Assembly: GCF_018332475.1 (NCBI RefSeq)
Contig: NZ_BOQB01000204.1
Location: 1 to 43,337 of the forward strand
Reading direction: 5' to 3'
DNA: 43,337 bases
DNA from: Bacillus sanguinis
GTDB lineage: Bacteria; Bacillota; Bacilli; Bacillales; Bacillaceae_G
The notes beneath the pieces were generated by a model, which had not been told where the DNA came from, did no database searches, and saw nothing but the letters and a program-made list of their open reading frames with translations. The translations under genes and the position numbers were made by a program. Of this stretch, positions 1 through 8,513 are shown piece by piece; the first letter of the stretch is position 1, and each line of letters begins with the position of its first letter.

Positions 1-492
1 CACTTCTTCAGTATAAATTACGACATGTATAAGAAAATAATCGTACCCCATTAAATGAATCAAAAATCATAGTAATTATAGAATAAATATTTGTATAAAC
101 ATAATAAACTACCGAATTTGTTTTTTAGAGAAATCCCTTCAAATATGACGTAATTCATAAAAAAACTTCATTCTATAAGTATTTTTGTTCGATTCTAGAA
201 AAATAAGTCTTGAAAATCTATATTATGAAATTAATTTAGCGTATTTATGGCCATTTCTTTAAAAAAATATGGAATACAAAATCGGATTAAATATAAAGGA
301 AATACGTTCGATGCTTTTGTTGTCATTCCGTTCTTTTACTTTTTCTTTCGCACGATTTAACTTGTGTTCTATTTCTTGTATCAGGTATAATATGGCTAAG
401 TAGCTTAGTACGGGTATGCTTAGCAAAATTGGTAAAAATTATAATTTGATTACATTTTCATATCATATCGAATAAGATATTTGATTTATATA
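1..492. other. AT-rich intergenic region without a recognisable gene
   Basis: No open reading frame with a plausible ribosome binding site is visible on either strand. A TATAAT hexamer at 386-391 has a weak TTGTGT 18 bases upstream and could be a promoter for the downstream leader. Just after it, GCTAAG and CTTAG words can form small hairpins around 395-424. A second TATAAT lies at 489-494 without a convincing -35 box. The upstream gene lies outside the window. Confidence 0.5.
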
Positions 493-509
493 ATGAAAGA
501 GAGGTGAAA

Positions 510-655
510 CCTGGTTTAAAAAATAAACAAGGACATGATATCGCATAACGGTAAGGACATTCGTCTTGGACGGTGAATATATGGTGGTTGTAGAGTTTCC
601 CCTGGTGTCTCTGCAATTTTAGTGAAATCAGTGTTTGAAAGATTTTTAAACCAGG
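510..655 (+). repeat. 13-bp perfect inverted repeat bracketing the rnjB leader
   Basis: CCTGGTTTAAAAA at 510-522 is the exact reverse complement of TTTTTAAACCAGG at 643-655, with 120 bases between. The right arm ends seven bases before the rnjB ATG and contains the only AGG that could serve as its Shine-Dalgarno sequence. Pairing in the mRNA would therefore close a large domain and hide the ribosome binding site. The size (146 bp) and paired ends also resemble the roughly 155-bp bcr repeats of the B. cereus group. I cannot confirm that from memory, so both readings are inference. Confidence 0.55.
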
Positions 656-662
656 CAACAAC

Positions 663-2333
663 ATGAAGAGAAAAGAGAATGAGTCTGTTAAAGTATTTGC
701 TCTTGGTGGAGTAGGTGAAATCGGGAAAAACATGTATTGTGTTGAAATTGATTCTGAAATCTTTATTGTAGATGCAGGGTTAATGTTCCCGGGAGATGAA
801 ATGTTTGGAATTGATATCGTTATTCCTGATATTACATATTTAGTGGAAAACCAAGAGCGAGTAAAAGGTTTATTTATTACTCATGGTCATGAAGATCATA
901 TTGGTGGTATTGTTTACGTACTTCGTAAATTATCAATTCCAGTGTATGCAACGAAATTAACAGTAGGACTTATACAAGAAAAACTTGGCGAAGCGGGTAT
1001 GTTAGGCCGTGTAGACTTAAAAACAATCGATTCAAATTCAACAGTAGAGTTCAATACTACAACGGTGTCATTCTTTGGAACGACACATAGTATTCCAGAT
1101 TCTGTTGGTGTTTGTTTCCATACATCAAAAGGTGCGATCGTATATACAGGAGACTTTAAATTCGATCAAACTCCAATTGGAAATAGTGGAGCAGACCTTG
1201 GGAAAATGGCACAAATCGGAAATGAAGGCGTACTGTGCTTATTATCTGATAGTACAAATGCTGAGCGTCCAGGCTATACAGGTTCTGAAAAAGAAGTTGG
1301 TGTAGAAATTTCTAAAGTGTTCTACGGCGCAGAAGGACGTATTATCGTTGCTTCATTTGCGTCGAACGTACATCGTATTCAACAAGTATTTGATGCAGCT
1401 GCTGAAACAGGACGAAAAGTAGCAGTTGTAGGACGTAGTATGGTGAAAGTAGTAGATATCGCAAGACGTCTTGGTTATTTAGATGTTCCAGAAGGTATGG
1501 TTATTTCACTACAAGAAGTAGACAATTTCCCAGAGAAAAAGGTAGCTATTTTAACGACAGGTAGCCAAGGTGAACCAATGGCGGCCCTTTCTAGAATGGC
1601 GAAGCAAGCTCATAAACAAATTTCAATTCGTAAAGGTGATACGGTTATTATTGCGGCTTCTCCAATTCCGGGTAATGAAATATCTGTATCGAAAATTATT
1701 GACTTGTTATTTAGAGCTGGAGCTGAGGTTGTTTACTATGGTGAAAGAAAAGTTCACGTTTCAGGTCACGGTAGCCAAGAAGAATTAAAGTTAATGTTAA
1801 ATTTAATGAAACCGAAGTATTTTGTACCCGTACATGGTGAGTTCCGTATGCAAAAAGCACATGCATACTTAGCTGAAGATGTAGGTATTGCAAGAGAAAA
1901 TATCTTTATCGTAGAAAAAGGCGATGTAATTGGTTTTGGTGACGATGAAGCGAACTTAGTTGGTAAAGTGCAAGCTGGCAATGTATTAATTGATGGATTA
2001 GGTGTAGGTGACGTTGGTAATATCGTTCTTCGCGATAGAAAAATGTTATCTCAAGATGGAATATTAGTAGTTGTTGTAACACTTGGTAAGGATGAAAAGA
2101 AAATTGTTTCTGGTCCAGAAATCATTTCACGTGGTTTTGTGTATGTACGTGAATCAGAAGCGTTAATTGACCGCTCTACAGAGATTGTACGTATGATTGT
2201 TGAGCAATCAATTAAAGAATATTCAATTGAATGGTCTATGCTAAAACAAAATATTCGTGAATTATTAGGGCAGTTCTTGTACGAAGAGACAAAGAGAAAA
2301 CCTATGATTTTACCGATTATTATGGAAGTTTAA
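663..2333 (+). CDS. rnjB: Ribonuclease J2 (RnjB/YmfA), metallo-beta-lactamase/beta-CASP RNase
   Basis: This is a 556-residue RNase J family protein, which in Bacillus pairs with RNase J1 for 5'-3' exonuclease and endonuclease activity in mRNA decay and rRNA maturation. The N-terminal metallo-beta-lactamase domain carries the metal motif HGHEDH at residues 74-79. A beta-CASP insert follows (about 210-370), and the C-terminal part has a PVHGEFRM motif. The N-terminus MKRKENESVKVFALGGVGEI aligns with B. subtilis RnjB as I remember it, supporting the ATG at 663 despite its poor ribosome binding site (only AGG in CCAGGCAACAAC). J2 rather than J1 is inferred from the position upstream of tepA and spoIIIE and from the sequence. 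A strong terminator follows directly. Confidence 0.93.
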   Translation: MKRKENESVKVFALGGVGEIGKNMYCVEIDSEIFIVDAGLMFPGDEMFGIDIVIPDITYLVENQERVKGLFITHGHEDHIGGIVYVLRKLSIPVYATKLTVGLIQEKLGEAGMLGRVDLKTIDSNSTVEFNTTTVSFFGTTHSIPDSVGVCFHTSKGAIVYTGDFKFDQTPIGNSGADLGKMAQIGNEGVLCLLSDSTNAERPGYTGSEKEVGVEISKVFYGAEGRIIVASFASNVHRIQQVFDAAAETGRKVAVVGRSMVKVVDIARRLGYLDVPEGMVISLQEVDNFPEKKVAILTTGSQGEPMAALSRMAKQAHKQISIRKGDTVIIAASPIPGNEISVSKIIDLLFRAGAEVVYYGERKVHVSGHGSQEELKLMLNLMKPKYFVPVHGEFRMQKAHAYLAEDVGIARENIFIVEKGDVIGFGDDEANLVGKVQAGNVLIDGLGVGDVGNIVLRDRKMLSQDGILVVVVTLGKDEKKIVSGPEIISRGFVYVRESEALIDRSTEIVRMIVEQSIKEYSIEWSMLKQNIRELLGQFLYEETKRKPMILPIIMEV

Positions 2334-2366
2334 AAAAGGTCACCTTTACGGGTGATCTTTTTTTCT
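2334..2366 (+). terminator. Rho-independent terminator after rnjB
   Basis: GGTCACC and GGTGATC form a stem with a short loop, followed by a run of seven Ts. It starts immediately after the rnjB stop codon. Confidence 0.85.
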
Positions 2367-2437
2367 TTTTAAACTCTATCGAATGAAATTTATAACTTAA
2401 GAAATAATAGTGATATACGAGTGAAAGGGGATGCGAT

Positions 2438-3187
2438 ATGACAGAACGTGATCATTATACAAATGAAGAGAAAGAGGCTGAGCCGAAAGAAACTGGAAAA
2501 GAAGCTTCAATAGTGGAAAAAATTCAACAGCTTGGACAAACGAATGTACCACAAATGAATGAATCGCGTATTCATTGTTTAACAATTATTGGACAGGTGG
2601 AAGGTCATGTCCAATTGCCGCCGCAAAATAAAACAACGAAATATGAGCATATCATTCCGCAAATTGTTGCGATAGAACAAAATCCAAAAATTGAAGGGTT
2701 GCTTTTAATATTAAATACAGTTGGTGGTGATGTTGAAGCAGGGTTAGCGATTTCTGAGATGGTAGCTTCACTTTCGAAACCAACAGTATCTCTTGTTCTG
2801 GGCGGGGGACATTCTATCGGTGTACCAATTGCTGTCTCTACTGATTATTCATTTATTGCGGAAACTGCGACGATGACAATTCATCCCATTCGTTTAACAG
2901 GTCTTGTTATAGGTGTGCCGCAAACATTTGAGTATTTAGATAAAATGCAAGAAAGAGTTATACGATTTGTGACGAAGCATTCGAAAGTAACGGAAGATCG
3001 TTTTAAAGAGCTAATGTTTGCGAAAGGGAATTTAACGCGAGATATTGGGACGAATGTAATTGGTGGAGATGCAGTAAAATATGGTCTTATAGATGATGTC
3101 GGTGGTATTGGAAATGCGATTCGAAAATTGAACGAATTAATAGATGCTCGCGGGGATGATAGTACAGAAGGGACCATGTTACAATGA
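2438..3187 (+). CDS. tepA: ClpP-like serine protease TepA (YmfB)
   Basis: This 249-residue protein belongs to the ClpP/crotonase superfamily. A polar N-terminal extension (residues 1-45) precedes a ClpP-like core. The likely catalytic serine is S126 in [10 protein letters not shown], and a histidine, H149 (TMTIHP), sits where the ClpP histidine falls. In B. subtilis TepA was first described as translocation-enhancing and later linked to degradation of small acid-soluble proteins in spore outgrowth. It lacks a signal peptide. AAAGGGG at 2424-2430 places the start at 2438 rather than the ATG at 2431. The stop overlaps the next start (ATGA), so the two genes are translationally coupled. Confidence 0.9.
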   Translation: MTERDHYTNEEKEAEPKETGKEASIVEKIQQLGQTNVPQMNESRIHCLTIIGQVEGHVQLPPQNKTTKYEHIIPQIVAIEQNPKIEGLLLILNTVGGDVEAGLAISEMVASLSKPTVSLVLGGGHSIGVPIAVSTDYSFIAETATMTIHPIRLTGLVIGVPQTFEYLDKMQERVIRFVTKHSKVTEDRFKELMFAKGNLTRDIGTNVIGGDAVKYGLIDDVGGIGNAIRKLNELIDARGDDSTEGTMLQ

Positions 3188-3387
3188 TTCTATATACAAT
3201 TATGCCAGAGCAACTTGTATATCCAGCCGATTATTCGCAATGTGAAAGTCAAAAAGTTATAAATATAAACGGTGTTGAATTAATGGTTTCTGAAGAAGAG
3301 CATGGGTGTTATTCTATTGTACGTGTGTTAAGTACGGATCCGTTTCACTACTTAGAGTTTGAGCCTGGCCAGAAAATAACCTTTTAG
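3184..3387 (+). CDS. ylzJ: YlzJ-like small protein
   Basis: This is a 67-residue protein of the YlzJ-like family, whose function is unknown. Its start codon overlaps the tepA stop in an ATGA junction, so it is probably made by coupled translation in the same operon. The sequence begins [14 protein letters not shown] and contains an [17 protein letters not shown] segment. It has no signal peptide or membrane helix. The same small gene follows tepA in other bacilli, which supports it as real. Family assignment rests on context and N-terminal resemblance. Confidence 0.8.
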   Translation: MILYTIMPEQLVYPADYSQCESQKVININGVELMVSEEEHGCYSIVRVLSTDPFHYLEFEPGQKITF

Positions 3388-3418
3388 CAAAAAGAAGGAT
3401 TTTGTTTAGAAGCTATGG

Positions 3419-3424
3419 TATAAT
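3419..3424 (+). promoter_or_regulatory. Extended -10 promoter candidate for spoIIIE
   Basis: TGGTATAAT gives a consensus -10 with an upstream TG (extended -10). No good -35 lies at the usual distance. It is placed to drive the spoIIIE leader. Confidence 0.45.
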
Positions 3425-3443
3425 ATAAAAAACAAGACGGTTG

Positions 3444-3476
3444 AGCAGCCATGAGAGGGCTGCTTTCTTCTGTTTA
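3444..3476 (+). terminator. Terminator-like hairpin in the ylzJ-spoIIIE gap
   Basis: AGCAGCC (3444-3450) pairs with GGCTGCT (3458-3464), followed by a pyrimidine-rich TTCTTCTGTTT. It lies about 20 bases after the candidate -10, so it could end tepA-ylzJ transcription or attenuate the spoIIIE transcript. Confidence 0.6.
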
Positions 3477-3540
3477 TTTAACAATTTACAAGAAGTGTAA
3501 AAATAGAAGATATAAGACCTGAAAAAATAGAGAAAACAGA

Positions 3541-3580
3541 CATGAAAATAGGGCTATTTTAAGGAATCCCTATTTTCATG
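3541..3580 (+). repeat. 13-bp inverted repeat in the spoIIIE leader
   Basis: CATGAAAATAGGG at 3541-3553 and CCCTATTTTCATG at 3568-3580 are perfect complements around a 14-base loop. No T-run follows, so it is not an ordinary terminator. It ends nine bases before the GAGGTG ribosome binding site of spoIIIE. Confidence 0.7.
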
Positions 3581-3599
3581 TAGAACACGAGGTGAAGAA

Positions 3600-5981
3600 A
3601 TGGCAAAACAAAAGCAAAGAGGGACGAAGGCAAAAGCAAGACGCACGATAAAGCCAACTTTGTATTATGAAATCGTCGGTTTAACTCTTTTTGCACTTTC
3701 AATCATTACGATTTTACAGCTAGGTGTTGTAGGAAAATCGTTTGTGTTATTTTTTCGCTTCTTCTTTGGTGAGTGGTACATAATTGGTGTGTTAGGTGTA
3801 ATAGCTTTATCGGTTTCGTTTGTTATCAAACGTGGATGGCCGAACCTTTTAAATAAACGGTTAATTGGTTTTTATTTAATAGTATTGGCGATATTAATGT
3901 TTAGTCATATTACATTATTTAACCTTCTTACGAAAGATGGAGCAGTGCAAAATACTTCTGTTATTGTGAGTACGAAAGATAACTTCTTCCTTGAAATGAA
4001 AAAGGGTCCAGATAGCGTGCATTTAGGCGGTGGTATGTTTGGTGCGCTTATGTTCGCGACGTGTTACTTCTTATTTGATGAAGTAGGAGCTTATATTATT
4101 GGAATTATTTTAGTGATTCTCGGCATACTTTGTATAACAAATAAGCATATTGGGGAAGTACTTGCCCCTGTAGGAAGAATCCTTAGAAGTCAATTTGAAG
4201 TAGTGCAAGGTGATTATAAAGATTGGAGATCCAAAAGGAAGGCTGAACAAACAGAAAAGAAAAAAACAACAAGAAGCACAAGGAGCAAACGTGCTGCAGA
4301 ACAAGAAGAAATTGTTGAGCCGATGGAAGAAATCTCAATTGATCCTCCGATTATTTCAAATTTTACTGAGAATTATCCAGTAAATGAAGAAGAGGATAAA
4401 CGAATTGAAGCAGAGGAAGAAGAGTTAATCACTTCACCATTTATTGAAGAGGCTCCGCCAATTGAAGAGCCGAAGAAAAAGCGTGGAGAAAAAATCGTTG
4501 AATCGCTAGAGGGAGAAACACAAGCTCCTCCTATGCAATTTTCAAATGTAGAAAACAAAGATTATAAGCTTCCTGCACTTGATATATTGAAATTTCCAAA
4601 GAATAAGCAAGTTACAAATGAAAATGCAGAAATTTATGAGAATGCTCGTAAATTAGAACGTACATTCCAAAGCTTTGGAGTGAAAGCGAAAGTAACGAAA
4701 GTACATAGAGGTCCTGCAGTTACAAAATATGAAGTATATCCTGATATGGGAGTAAAGGTGAGCAAAATCGTTAGTTTAAGTGATGATTTAGCACTTGCTT
4801 TAGCTGCGAAAGACATACGTATTGAAGCGCCAATTCCCGGGAAATCAGCTGTAGGGATTGAAGTTCCGAACTCAGAAGTTTCTATGGTAACGCTTAGAGA
4901 AGTTCTTGATTCTAAGGCTAATAATCATCCAGAAGAGAAGCTGTTAATTGGTCTTGGACGAGATATTACAGGTGAAGCTGTATTAGCGCGTTTAAATAAA
5001 ATGCCCCATTTACTAGTAGCCGGTGCAACGGGTAGCGGGAAAAGTGTATGTATTAATGGTATTATTGTTAGTATTTTAATGCGCGCAAAACCACATGAAG
5101 TAAAATTAATGATGATTGATCCGAAAATGGTAGAGTTAAATGTATATAACGGAGTTCCTCATTTATTAACACCAGTTGTAACTGATCCGAAAAAAGCATC
5201 ACAAGCATTGAAAAAAGTTGTGAGTGAAATGGAGCGCCGTTATGAGTTATTTGCTCATAGTGGCACGCGAAATATTGAAGGATATAATGACTATATAAAA
5301 GAGCATAATAGTCAATCAGAAGCGAAACAACCAGAATTACCTTATATTGTCGTAATTGTGGACGAGTTAGCAGATTTAATGATGGTTGCTTCATCGGATG
5401 TAGAGGATGCAATTATGCGTTTAGCGCAAATGGCTCGTGCGGCTGGTATTCATTTGATTATCGCAACACAACGTCCATCAGTTGATGTTATTACGGGAGT
5501 TATTAAAGCGAATATTCCATCACGTATTGCATTCGCTGTATCTTCTCAAACAGATTCTCGTACAATTCTTGACGGTGGTGGTGCAGAGAAACTACTAGGC
5601 CGTGGAGATATGCTGTTTATACCAATTGGTGCATCGAAGCCTGTACGTGTGCAAGGAGCGTTTTTATCAGATGATGAAGTTGAGAGAGTTGTAGAATATG
5701 TTATTGGTCAGCAAAAAGCGCAATATCAAGAAGATATGATTCCACAAGACGTCCCTGATACGAAGCAGGAAGTAGAAGATGAATTATACGATGAAGCGGT
5801 TCAGCTCGTAGTGGAAATGCAAACAGCATCTGTTTCTATGCTACAACGTAGATTTAGAGTAGGGTATACGAGAGCTGCCCGTTTAATTGATGCAATGGAA
5901 ATGAATGGTGTCGTAGGTCCGTATGAAGGTAGTAAACCACGAGAAGTGCTCATTAATGATGTGCAAGAAAAAAGTTCATAA
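3600..5981 (+). CDS. spoIIIE: DNA translocase SpoIIIE (FtsK/SpoIIIE family)
   Basis: This 793-residue membrane-anchored ATPase pumps the chromosome through the closing septum, above all into the forespore. The first ~190 residues hold the usual cluster of membrane helices. An acidic, Glu/Pro-rich linker (about 200-320) follows, then the motor domain with Walker A GATGSGKS at 475-482 and a Walker B-like [12 protein letters not shown]. The C-terminal ~70 residues match the winged-helix gamma domain that reads orienting DNA sequences. The length agrees with B. subtilis SpoIIIE (787) and fits SpoIIIE better than the soluble paralogue SftA. The start is set by GAGGTG at 3590-3595. A terminator follows immediately. 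Confidence 0.95.
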   Translation: MAKQKQRGTKAKARRTIKPTLYYEIVGLTLFALSIITILQLGVVGKSFVLFFRFFFGEWYIIGVLGVIALSVSFVIKRGWPNLLNKRLIGFYLIVLAILMFSHITLFNLLTKDGAVQNTSVIVSTKDNFFLEMKKGPDSVHLGGGMFGALMFATCYFLFDEVGAYIIGIILVILGILCITNKHIGEVLAPVGRILRSQFEVVQGDYKDWRSKRKAEQTEKKKTTRSTRSKRAAEQEEIVEPMEEISIDPPIISNFTENYPVNEEEDKRIEAEEEELITSPFIEEAPPIEEPKKKRGEKIVESLEGETQAPPMQFSNVENKDYKLPALDILKFPKNKQVTNENAEIYENARKLERTFQSFGVKAKVTKVHRGPAVTKYEVYPDMGVKVSKIVSLSDDLALALAAKDIRIEAPIPGKSAVGIEVPNSEVSMVTLREVLDSKANNHPEEKLLIGLGRDITGEAVLARLNKMPHLLVAGATGSGKSVCINGIIVSILMRAKPHEVKLMMIDPKMVELNVYNGVPHLLTPVVTDPKKASQALKKVVSEMERRYELFAHSGTRNIEGYNDYIKEHNSQSEAKQPELPYIVVIVDELADLMMVASSDVEDAIMRLAQMARAAGIHLIIATQRPSVDVITGVIKANIPSRIAFAVSSQTDSRTILDGGGAEKLLGRGDMLFIPIGASKPVRVQGAFLSDDEVERVVEYVIGQQKAQYQEDMIPQDVPDTKQEVEDELYDEAVQLVVEMQTASVSMLQRRFRVGYTRAARLIDAMEMNGVVGPYEGSKPREVLINDVQEKSS

Positions 5982-6016
5982 AAAAAGCCTAATTGTTTTT
6001 ACAATTAGGCTTTTTT
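5981..6016 (+). terminator. Terminator after spoIIIE
   Basis: AAGCCTAATTGT pairs with ACAATTAGGCTT and is followed by six Ts. It begins at the stop codon. Confidence 0.9.
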
Positions 6017-6153
6017 ATATGCTGGTTTTGTTATATACTATATTCAGCGATAAAGAAAGGGCTTACATTTAAGGTGGTTCTTTAGAATACGAATACTTTT
6101 GTGTGGTTTTTTGTGAACGTTCGATATTTAATGTAGAAAAATGTTAAATTTTG

Positions 6154-6182
6154 TTGACACGTATGGGAGCAAGTGGTAAGAT
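6154..6182 (+). promoter_or_regulatory. Sigma-A promoter of the riboswitch-nup operon
   Basis: A consensus TTGACA (6154-6159) is separated by 17 bases from TAAGAT (6177-6182). The transcript would start about 10 bases before the riboswitch aptamer. Confidence 0.8.
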
Positions 6183-6202
6183 TACTTCGAAAAGAATCAC
6201 TG

Positions 6203-6271
6203 CCTCATATAATCTTGGAGATAAGGTCCATAAGTTTCTACCTGGCAACCATGAATTGCTAGACTATGAGG
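6203..6271 (+). ncRNA. Purine riboswitch aptamer, guanine type
   Basis: The segment has the purine riboswitch layout. P1 5' strand CCTCATA is followed by the TAATC junction, the L2 loop motif ATAAGG, the core TTTCTACC, a P3 stem (TGGCAA/TTGCTA) and P1 3' strand CTATGAGG. The discriminating base just before the P1 3' strand (position 74 in the xpt numbering) is C (GACTATGAGG), which in this family means guanine or hypoxanthine rather than adenine. It lies in the leader of a GntR regulator and a nucleoside ABC transporter, so the regulated function is purine nucleoside import. Confidence 0.93.
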
Positions 6272-6302
6272 GGAAAAGTGTGTAACAAAGGATGTAAGAG
6301 AT

Positions 6303-6358
6303 CTTTGTGCCGAACTTTTTCTCGATATGAGGAATGTTTATGGTGCAAAGTTTTTTTT
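6303..6358 (+). terminator. Riboswitch expression-platform terminator
   Basis: CTTTGTGCC (6303-6311) pairs with GGTGCAAAG (6342-6350) in nine pairs including two G-U wobbles, followed by eight Ts. The 5' arm can alternatively pair with ACAAAG at 6285-6290. The loop contains ATATGAGG (6325-6332), complementary to the P1 5' strand of the aptamer, giving a plausible ligand-controlled antiterminator. Confidence 0.8.
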
Positions 6359-6519
6359 ATGCAGTAAAGAGTGAAAATTTCATTTTAAAAAATTATTAAT
6401 ATTTATTCGACAATTATGCTTATTTTTAGTATTTAGCAATTTTTATTATGTTGTAAGTTGAAAAAAGAGAAAAGAAGTCTTACATCAGAGGTCGAATAAT
6501 TGAAATGCGGGGGAGTCTT

Positions 6520-7245
6520 ATGTCAGTAAAATCCGATAGTCGTCACCTATATTTACGGGTGATTGATCACATCAAAGAAAAAATTAAAGATGGAGCTTAC
6601 AAAGAAAGACAGAAGTTACCATCAGAGTTTGATTTAGCAAAAGAACTTGGTGTAAGTAGGGCGACTTTAAGGGAAGCACTGCGTATTTTAGAAGAAGAAA
6701 ATGTTGTCATTCGTAGACATGGTGTAGGAACATTTGTAAATGCAAAGCCGTTATTTTCTTCTGGGATTGAACAACTTTCTAGTATTACAGATATGATTTC
6801 TAGTGTGGGGAAAACACCGGGAACTATCTTTTTATCATCATCTACAACAAGCTTAACAGAAGAAGAAAAAGAGAAGTTTAATAGTGAAGATGGTTTTAAT
6901 GCAGTAATGATTGAACGTGTGCGTACAGCAGATGGGGAACCTGTTGTATATTGTATTGATAAACTTGCAAAAGAAATCTTACCGGATTTATCGGGATACA
7001 ACGAAGAATCATTGCTTACAGTGATACATAACAATACGCACAAACGTATCACATACGCGGTTGCGCACATTGAGCCAATTGGCTATCACCCGAAAATCTC
7101 ACCGATTTTAGAATGTGAACCAGAAACGGCACTGCTAGTTTTAAAACAAATGCACTATGATCAAAATGATGAGCCGATCTTATATTCTATCAATTACTTT
7201 AGAGCTGATAAGTTTAGCTTCCACGTATTAAGAAAACGTATGTAG
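6520..7245 (+). CDS. ymfC: GntR-family transcriptional regulator YmfC (HutC/UTRA type)
   Basis: This 241-residue repressor-type protein has an N-terminal GntR winged helix (residues ~5-72, with the motif [20 protein letters not shown]) and a C-terminal UTRA ligand-binding domain (~90-240). The start is the ATG at 6520 because GGGGGAG at 6509-6515 is correctly spaced for it; the upstream in-frame ATG at 6505 has no ribosome binding site. The gene sits between the purine riboswitch and the nup transporter genes and has no terminator after it, so it is probably co-transcribed with them. Its ligand is unknown; a nucleoside or related metabolite is inferred from context only. Confidence 0.88.
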   Translation: MSVKSDSRHLYLRVIDHIKEKIKDGAYKERQKLPSEFDLAKELGVSRATLREALRILEEENVVIRRHGVGTFVNAKPLFSSGIEQLSSITDMISSVGKTPGTIFLSSSTTSLTEEEKEKFNSEDGFNAVMIERVRTADGEPVVYCIDKLAKEILPDLSGYNEESLLTVIHNNTHKRITYAVAHIEPIGYHPKISPILECEPETALLVLKQMHYDQNDEPILYSINYFRADKFSFHVLRKRM

Positions 7246-7337
7246 GTAAGTTCCTTTTTAGGGAGGTGACAGCAAGAAGTTAGGGACAGCAGCGTAAGAA
7301 TAAAGATATATATATCATTTCAGGAGGGGTTTCTAGT

Positions 7338-8405
7338 ATGAAGAAAAAAACAGGTCTTTTATTATCATTAACATTAGCAGCAAGTGCGGTTTTAGGAGCA
7401 TGTGGTAACTCGGATAAAGCGAGTAGCGACAAAAAAGAGTTTAAAGTTGGTATGGTTACAGATGTTGGGGGCGTTGATGACAAATCATTTAACCAATCAG
7501 CTTGGGAAGGTTTAACGAAATTCGGTAAAGACAACGATTTAAAGAAAAATGAAGGATATCGTTATCTTCAATCGAGTAAAGATGCAGACTATATTCCAAA
7601 CTTAACAAAATTTGCGAAAGATCATTATAACACAACATTCGGAATTGGATTTTTAATGCAAGACTCGATTGAAAAGGTTGCAAAACAATATCCGAAAGAG
7701 CAATTTGCTATTGTAGATACTGTTGTGAAAGAGCCGAATGTAACAAGTATTACATTTAAAGACCATGAAGGTTCATTCTTAGTTGGTGCTGTAGCAGCCA
7801 TGACGACAAAATCAAATAAAGTTGGATTTGTTGGCGGCGTGAAGAGTCCATTAATTACAAAGTTTGAATCAGGTTTCAAAGCTGGTGCAAAAGCAGTAAA
7901 TCCAAATATCGAAATTGTAGCGCAATATGCAGATGCATTTGATAAACCAGAAAAAGGATCTGTATTAGCTTCAGCAATGTACGGTGGTGGAGTTGACGTA
8001 ATTTATCATGCTTCAGGTGCAACTGGTAACGGTGTATTCACAGAAGCGAAAAATCGTAAGAAAAAAGGTGAAAACGTTTGGGTAATCGGTGTTGACCGTG
8101 ACCAAAATCAAGAAGGTATGCCTGAAAACGTAACGTTAACTTCTATGGTAAAACGTGTTGATATTGCAGTAGCAAAAGTAGCACAAGAAGCGAAAGATGG
8201 TAAATTAAAAGGTGGTAAAGTAGAAGAGTTTGGATTAAAAGATGACGGTATTGGTATTGCGAAAACTACTGACAATGTGAAAAAAGTAAATCCAGAAATC
8301 TTAACAAAAGTAGAAGAGTTTGAGAAGAAAATCACTGACGGTGAAATTAAAGTACCTGCAACTGACGAAGAATATAAAACATATGAAGCTTCTCTAAAGA
8401 AATAA
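7338..8405 (+). CDS. nupN: BMP-family nucleoside-binding lipoprotein (NupN-like)
   Basis: This is a 355-residue substrate-binding lipoprotein of the BMP/PnrA family, the extracellular component of a purine nucleoside ABC importer. The signal peptide ends in a lipobox LGAC with the lipidated cysteine at residue 22. The mature part has BMP hallmarks such as GMVTDVGGVDDKSFNQSAWEG and the YHASGATGNGVFTEA segment. It is the first of four genes matching B. subtilis nupNOPQ (formerly yufNOPQ), a guanosine transporter. AGGAGGGG upstream gives a strong start. The purine riboswitch upstream supports the substrate assignment. Confidence 0.92.
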   Translation: MKKKTGLLLSLTLAASAVLGACGNSDKASSDKKEFKVGMVTDVGGVDDKSFNQSAWEGLTKFGKDNDLKKNEGYRYLQSSKDADYIPNLTKFAKDHYNTTFGIGFLMQDSIEKVAKQYPKEQFAIVDTVVKEPNVTSITFKDHEGSFLVGAVAAMTTKSNKVGFVGGVKSPLITKFESGFKAGAKAVNPNIEIVAQYADAFDKPEKGSVLASAMYGGGVDVIYHASGATGNGVFTEAKNRKKKGENVWVIGVDRDQNQEGMPENVTLTSMVKRVDIAVAKVAQEAKDGKLKGGKVEEFGLKDDGIGIAKTTDNVKKVNPEILTKVEEFEKKITDGEIKVPATDEEYKTYEASLKK

Positions 8406-8419
8406 TAATAGAGAAATAG

Positions 8420-8448
8420 CAAAGGTTAGTTCTTAGAACTAACCTTTG
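8420..8448 (+). promoter_or_regulatory. Stable intercistronic hairpin after nupN
   Basis: CAAAGGTTAGTTC and GAACTAACCTTTG form a perfect 13-bp stem with a three-base loop. No T-run follows. Hairpins at this position, after the binding-protein gene of an ABC operon, often stabilise the upstream message or partly terminate it. That role is inferred here. Confidence 0.7.
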
Positions 8449-8513
8449 TATATATAAAAATACCTTTAATAGACTGCAATTGGGGAGTGTTCCCTGCTAG
8501 AAGGAGGAACAAA

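Noticed and set aside
458-733. 91-codon reverse-strand frame across the rnjB start
   Set aside because: It overlaps the conserved start of rnjB, has no ribosome binding site and no family likeness.
6366-6410. Possible CodY site in the nup leader
   Set aside because: AAAATTTCATTTTAAAA has too many mismatches to AATTTTCWGAAAATT in such AT-rich DNA to be called.
6597-7070. 157-codon reverse-strand frame inside ymfC
   Set aside because: It is antisense to a recognised GntR regulator with no initiation signal.
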